Of a stretch of DNA of 6,147 nt, positions 5,342 through 6,147 are shown piece after piece. The notes beneath the pieces were generated by a model. It did no database searches, was not told where the DNA came from, and saw nothing but the letters and a program-made list of their open reading frames with translations. The position numbers and the translations under genes are program-made. Position 1 is the first letter of the stretch, and every line of letters starts with the position of its first letter. Source of the DNA: Lachnospiraceae bacterium (GTDB lineage Bacteria; Bacillota; Clostridia; Lachnospirales; Lachnospiraceae); NCBI GenBank assembly GCA_017959525.1, contig JAGDAL010000240.1, positions 1-6,147 of the forward strand, read 5' to 3'.

Positions 5342-6147
5342 ATGGTTCTGTTACAGTACTTAATTCTGCTTCCATTCGTTGCAAGTGTAATGGTAGCACC
5401 TGAAGTGAATATGGATTATGAAGGATCCGTAGATATCTACAGCGGAGCACCGGTCTTAGCAGAGGATGTCTCCTTGGCCCAGACCGTGTCCCTATCAAAC
5501 GGAAGCAGTTATGACCGGAGTAGCCATACCTTCTGCTATCCGGTGAGTGGGTACGATACCCCGATTCAGTCCACAGTGGCAGACGGAATGATCACCACGG
5601 ATCCGGTTGCAATTACGATTCCGGAGAATCTTGGAGTGGAACTCTATCTGGACGGAAAAGTGATGGAGCAGGCGGATTTCGCAGCACTGTCCACCCCGGG
5701 AAGCTACGCCTTGCTCATTAGCTCGGCAGAATCCCAGCGTCAGGTATTGACCTTCGATATTGTATCGAAAAAAACAGGAAAGCTTACCAGCTATTCCCTT
5801 CCGGATGGCTTCCTATTGCAGGAGGTTCGTATTGATGGTGTTGCCCAATCCATAAATTACAGCGGTAGCGTGGATTTTACCACAGAAGGCAACTATGAAG
5901 TGAACTACCGATGCACGGCCTCCGGGATTAGTTATACCCTTCGGGTGACCATCGATCATACGAATCCGGAAGTGACCTTCGAGGGAATCGAGAACGGTAT
6001 TGCCAGAGGCCCTGTAACCATGACCGGGCTTGCAGATGGAGACCGGGTAACGGTGACTTTTAACGGAGATGATGTACATGCTCCGGCCAACGGTATCTTT
6101 CGTTCCGTTGGAAAATATGTGGTTGTGGTGACGGATGATGCCGGAAA
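5342..6147 (+). CDS. Exported protein with tandem Ig-like units (3' end outside window)
   Basis: The frame stays open through the window end, giving 268 complete codons. Residues 1-20 (MVLLQYLILLPFVASVMVAP) are hydrophobic like a signal peptide, although the usual basic N-terminal residues are missing. The rest is rich in Thr, Ser, Gly and Val with alternating hydrophobic strands. Three comparable beta-sandwich units can be seen, each with an xDG or xNG turn followed about 20 residues later by a G-x-Y strand: LDG at 103-105 then GSYALLIS; IDG at 164-166 then GNYEVNYRC; FNG at 240-242 then GKYVVVVTDDAG. The stretch from about 205 (DHTNPEVTFEGIENG) to the VTDDAG end is characteristic of bacterial Ig-like domains in surface proteins. 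It follows virD4 by 17 bases and is probably co-transcribed. A cell-surface or T4SS-associated adhesin role is inferred; whether it has a wall anchor cannot be seen. Confidence 0.8.
   Translation, partial: MVLLQYLILLPFVASVMVAPEVNMDYEGSVDIYSGAPVLAEDVSLAQTVSLSNGSSYDRSSHTFCYPVSGYDTPIQSTVADGMITTDPVAITIPENLGVELYLDGKVMEQADFAALSTPGSYALLISSAESQRQVLTFDIVSKKTGKLTSYSLPDGFLLQEVRIDGVAQSINYSGSVDFTTEGNYEVNYRCTASGISYTLRVTIDHTNPEVTFEGIENGIARGPVTMTGLADGDRVTVTFNGDDVHAPANGIFRSVGKYVVVVTDDAG

Larger units (their letters stand above)
509..6147 (+). mobile_element. Part of a conjugative element (ICE or plasmid): transfer operon front end
   Basis: Six same-strand genes (sigma factor, small charged protein, pilin, secreted protein, VirD4, Ig-like exported protein) are separated by at most 22 bases, and two pairs overlap by 4 bases. 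The pilin and the coupling protein are dedicated conjugation components. No integrase, relaxase, VirB4, origin of transfer, attachment site or target-site repeat is visible, so neither the kind of element nor its ends can be set. The left edge may lie in the AT-rich stretch before 509. Confidence 0.75.

Noticed and set aside
5813..6079. Minus-strand 88-codon frame at the right end
   Set aside because: It is antisense to the continuous Ig-like coding frame on the + strand, which has a good ribosome binding site and recognisable strands.
289..6147. tRNA, rRNA, CRISPR array, insertion sequence or attachment site
   Set aside because: No cloverleaf, regular repeat-spacer pattern, transposase, or paired terminal repeats were seen on reading either strand.

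Overview
The window looks like the front end of a conjugative-transfer (type IV secretion) operon from a Gram-positive gut bacterium of the Clostridia/Lachnospiraceae kind. It sits directly downstream of a short gene remnant that looks as if it comes from a different lineage. The Firmicutes call rests on the style of the VirD4 coupling protein, the TrbC/VirB2-like pilin, strong GGAGG-type ribosome binding sites and tight ATGA gene overlaps. No taxonomy search was possible.

Layout, all on the + strand. Positions 1-288 hold the 3' part of a small secreted protein with one dockerin-like calcium-binding repeat; its style recalls Bacteroidales such as Prevotella. Positions 289-508 are AT-rich and non-coding (about 26% GC by hand count over 301-420, against about 51% in the dockerin ORF). 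This stretch carries a good sigma-A-type promoter at 360-388. From 509 onward the genes are packed head to tail: an ECF-type sigma factor (509-991), a 72-residue charged protein in the slot where an anti-sigma often lies (1003-1221), a two-helix T4SS pilin (1218-1550), a 578-residue secreted protein with a beta-helix-like region (1573-3309), the VirD4 coupling ATPase (3306-5324), and the start of a second exported protein built of Ig-like units (5342 to the window end, open at the 3' side).

The intergenic gaps after 508 are at most 22 bases and two junctions overlap by 4 bases. The whole set therefore probably forms one transcript headed by its own sigma factor. Functionally, VirD4 would feed DNA to the secretion channel, the pilin would form or seed the channel or pilus, and the two exported proteins are candidates for the cell-surface face of the apparatus. 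Relaxase, VirB4, VirB6, integrase and element ends are not in this window, so the element type (ICE or plasmid) and its limits cannot be decided here. The two points most worth checking are the sigma-factor-led T4SS operon with its unrecognised partners and the abrupt change of sequence character near 289.
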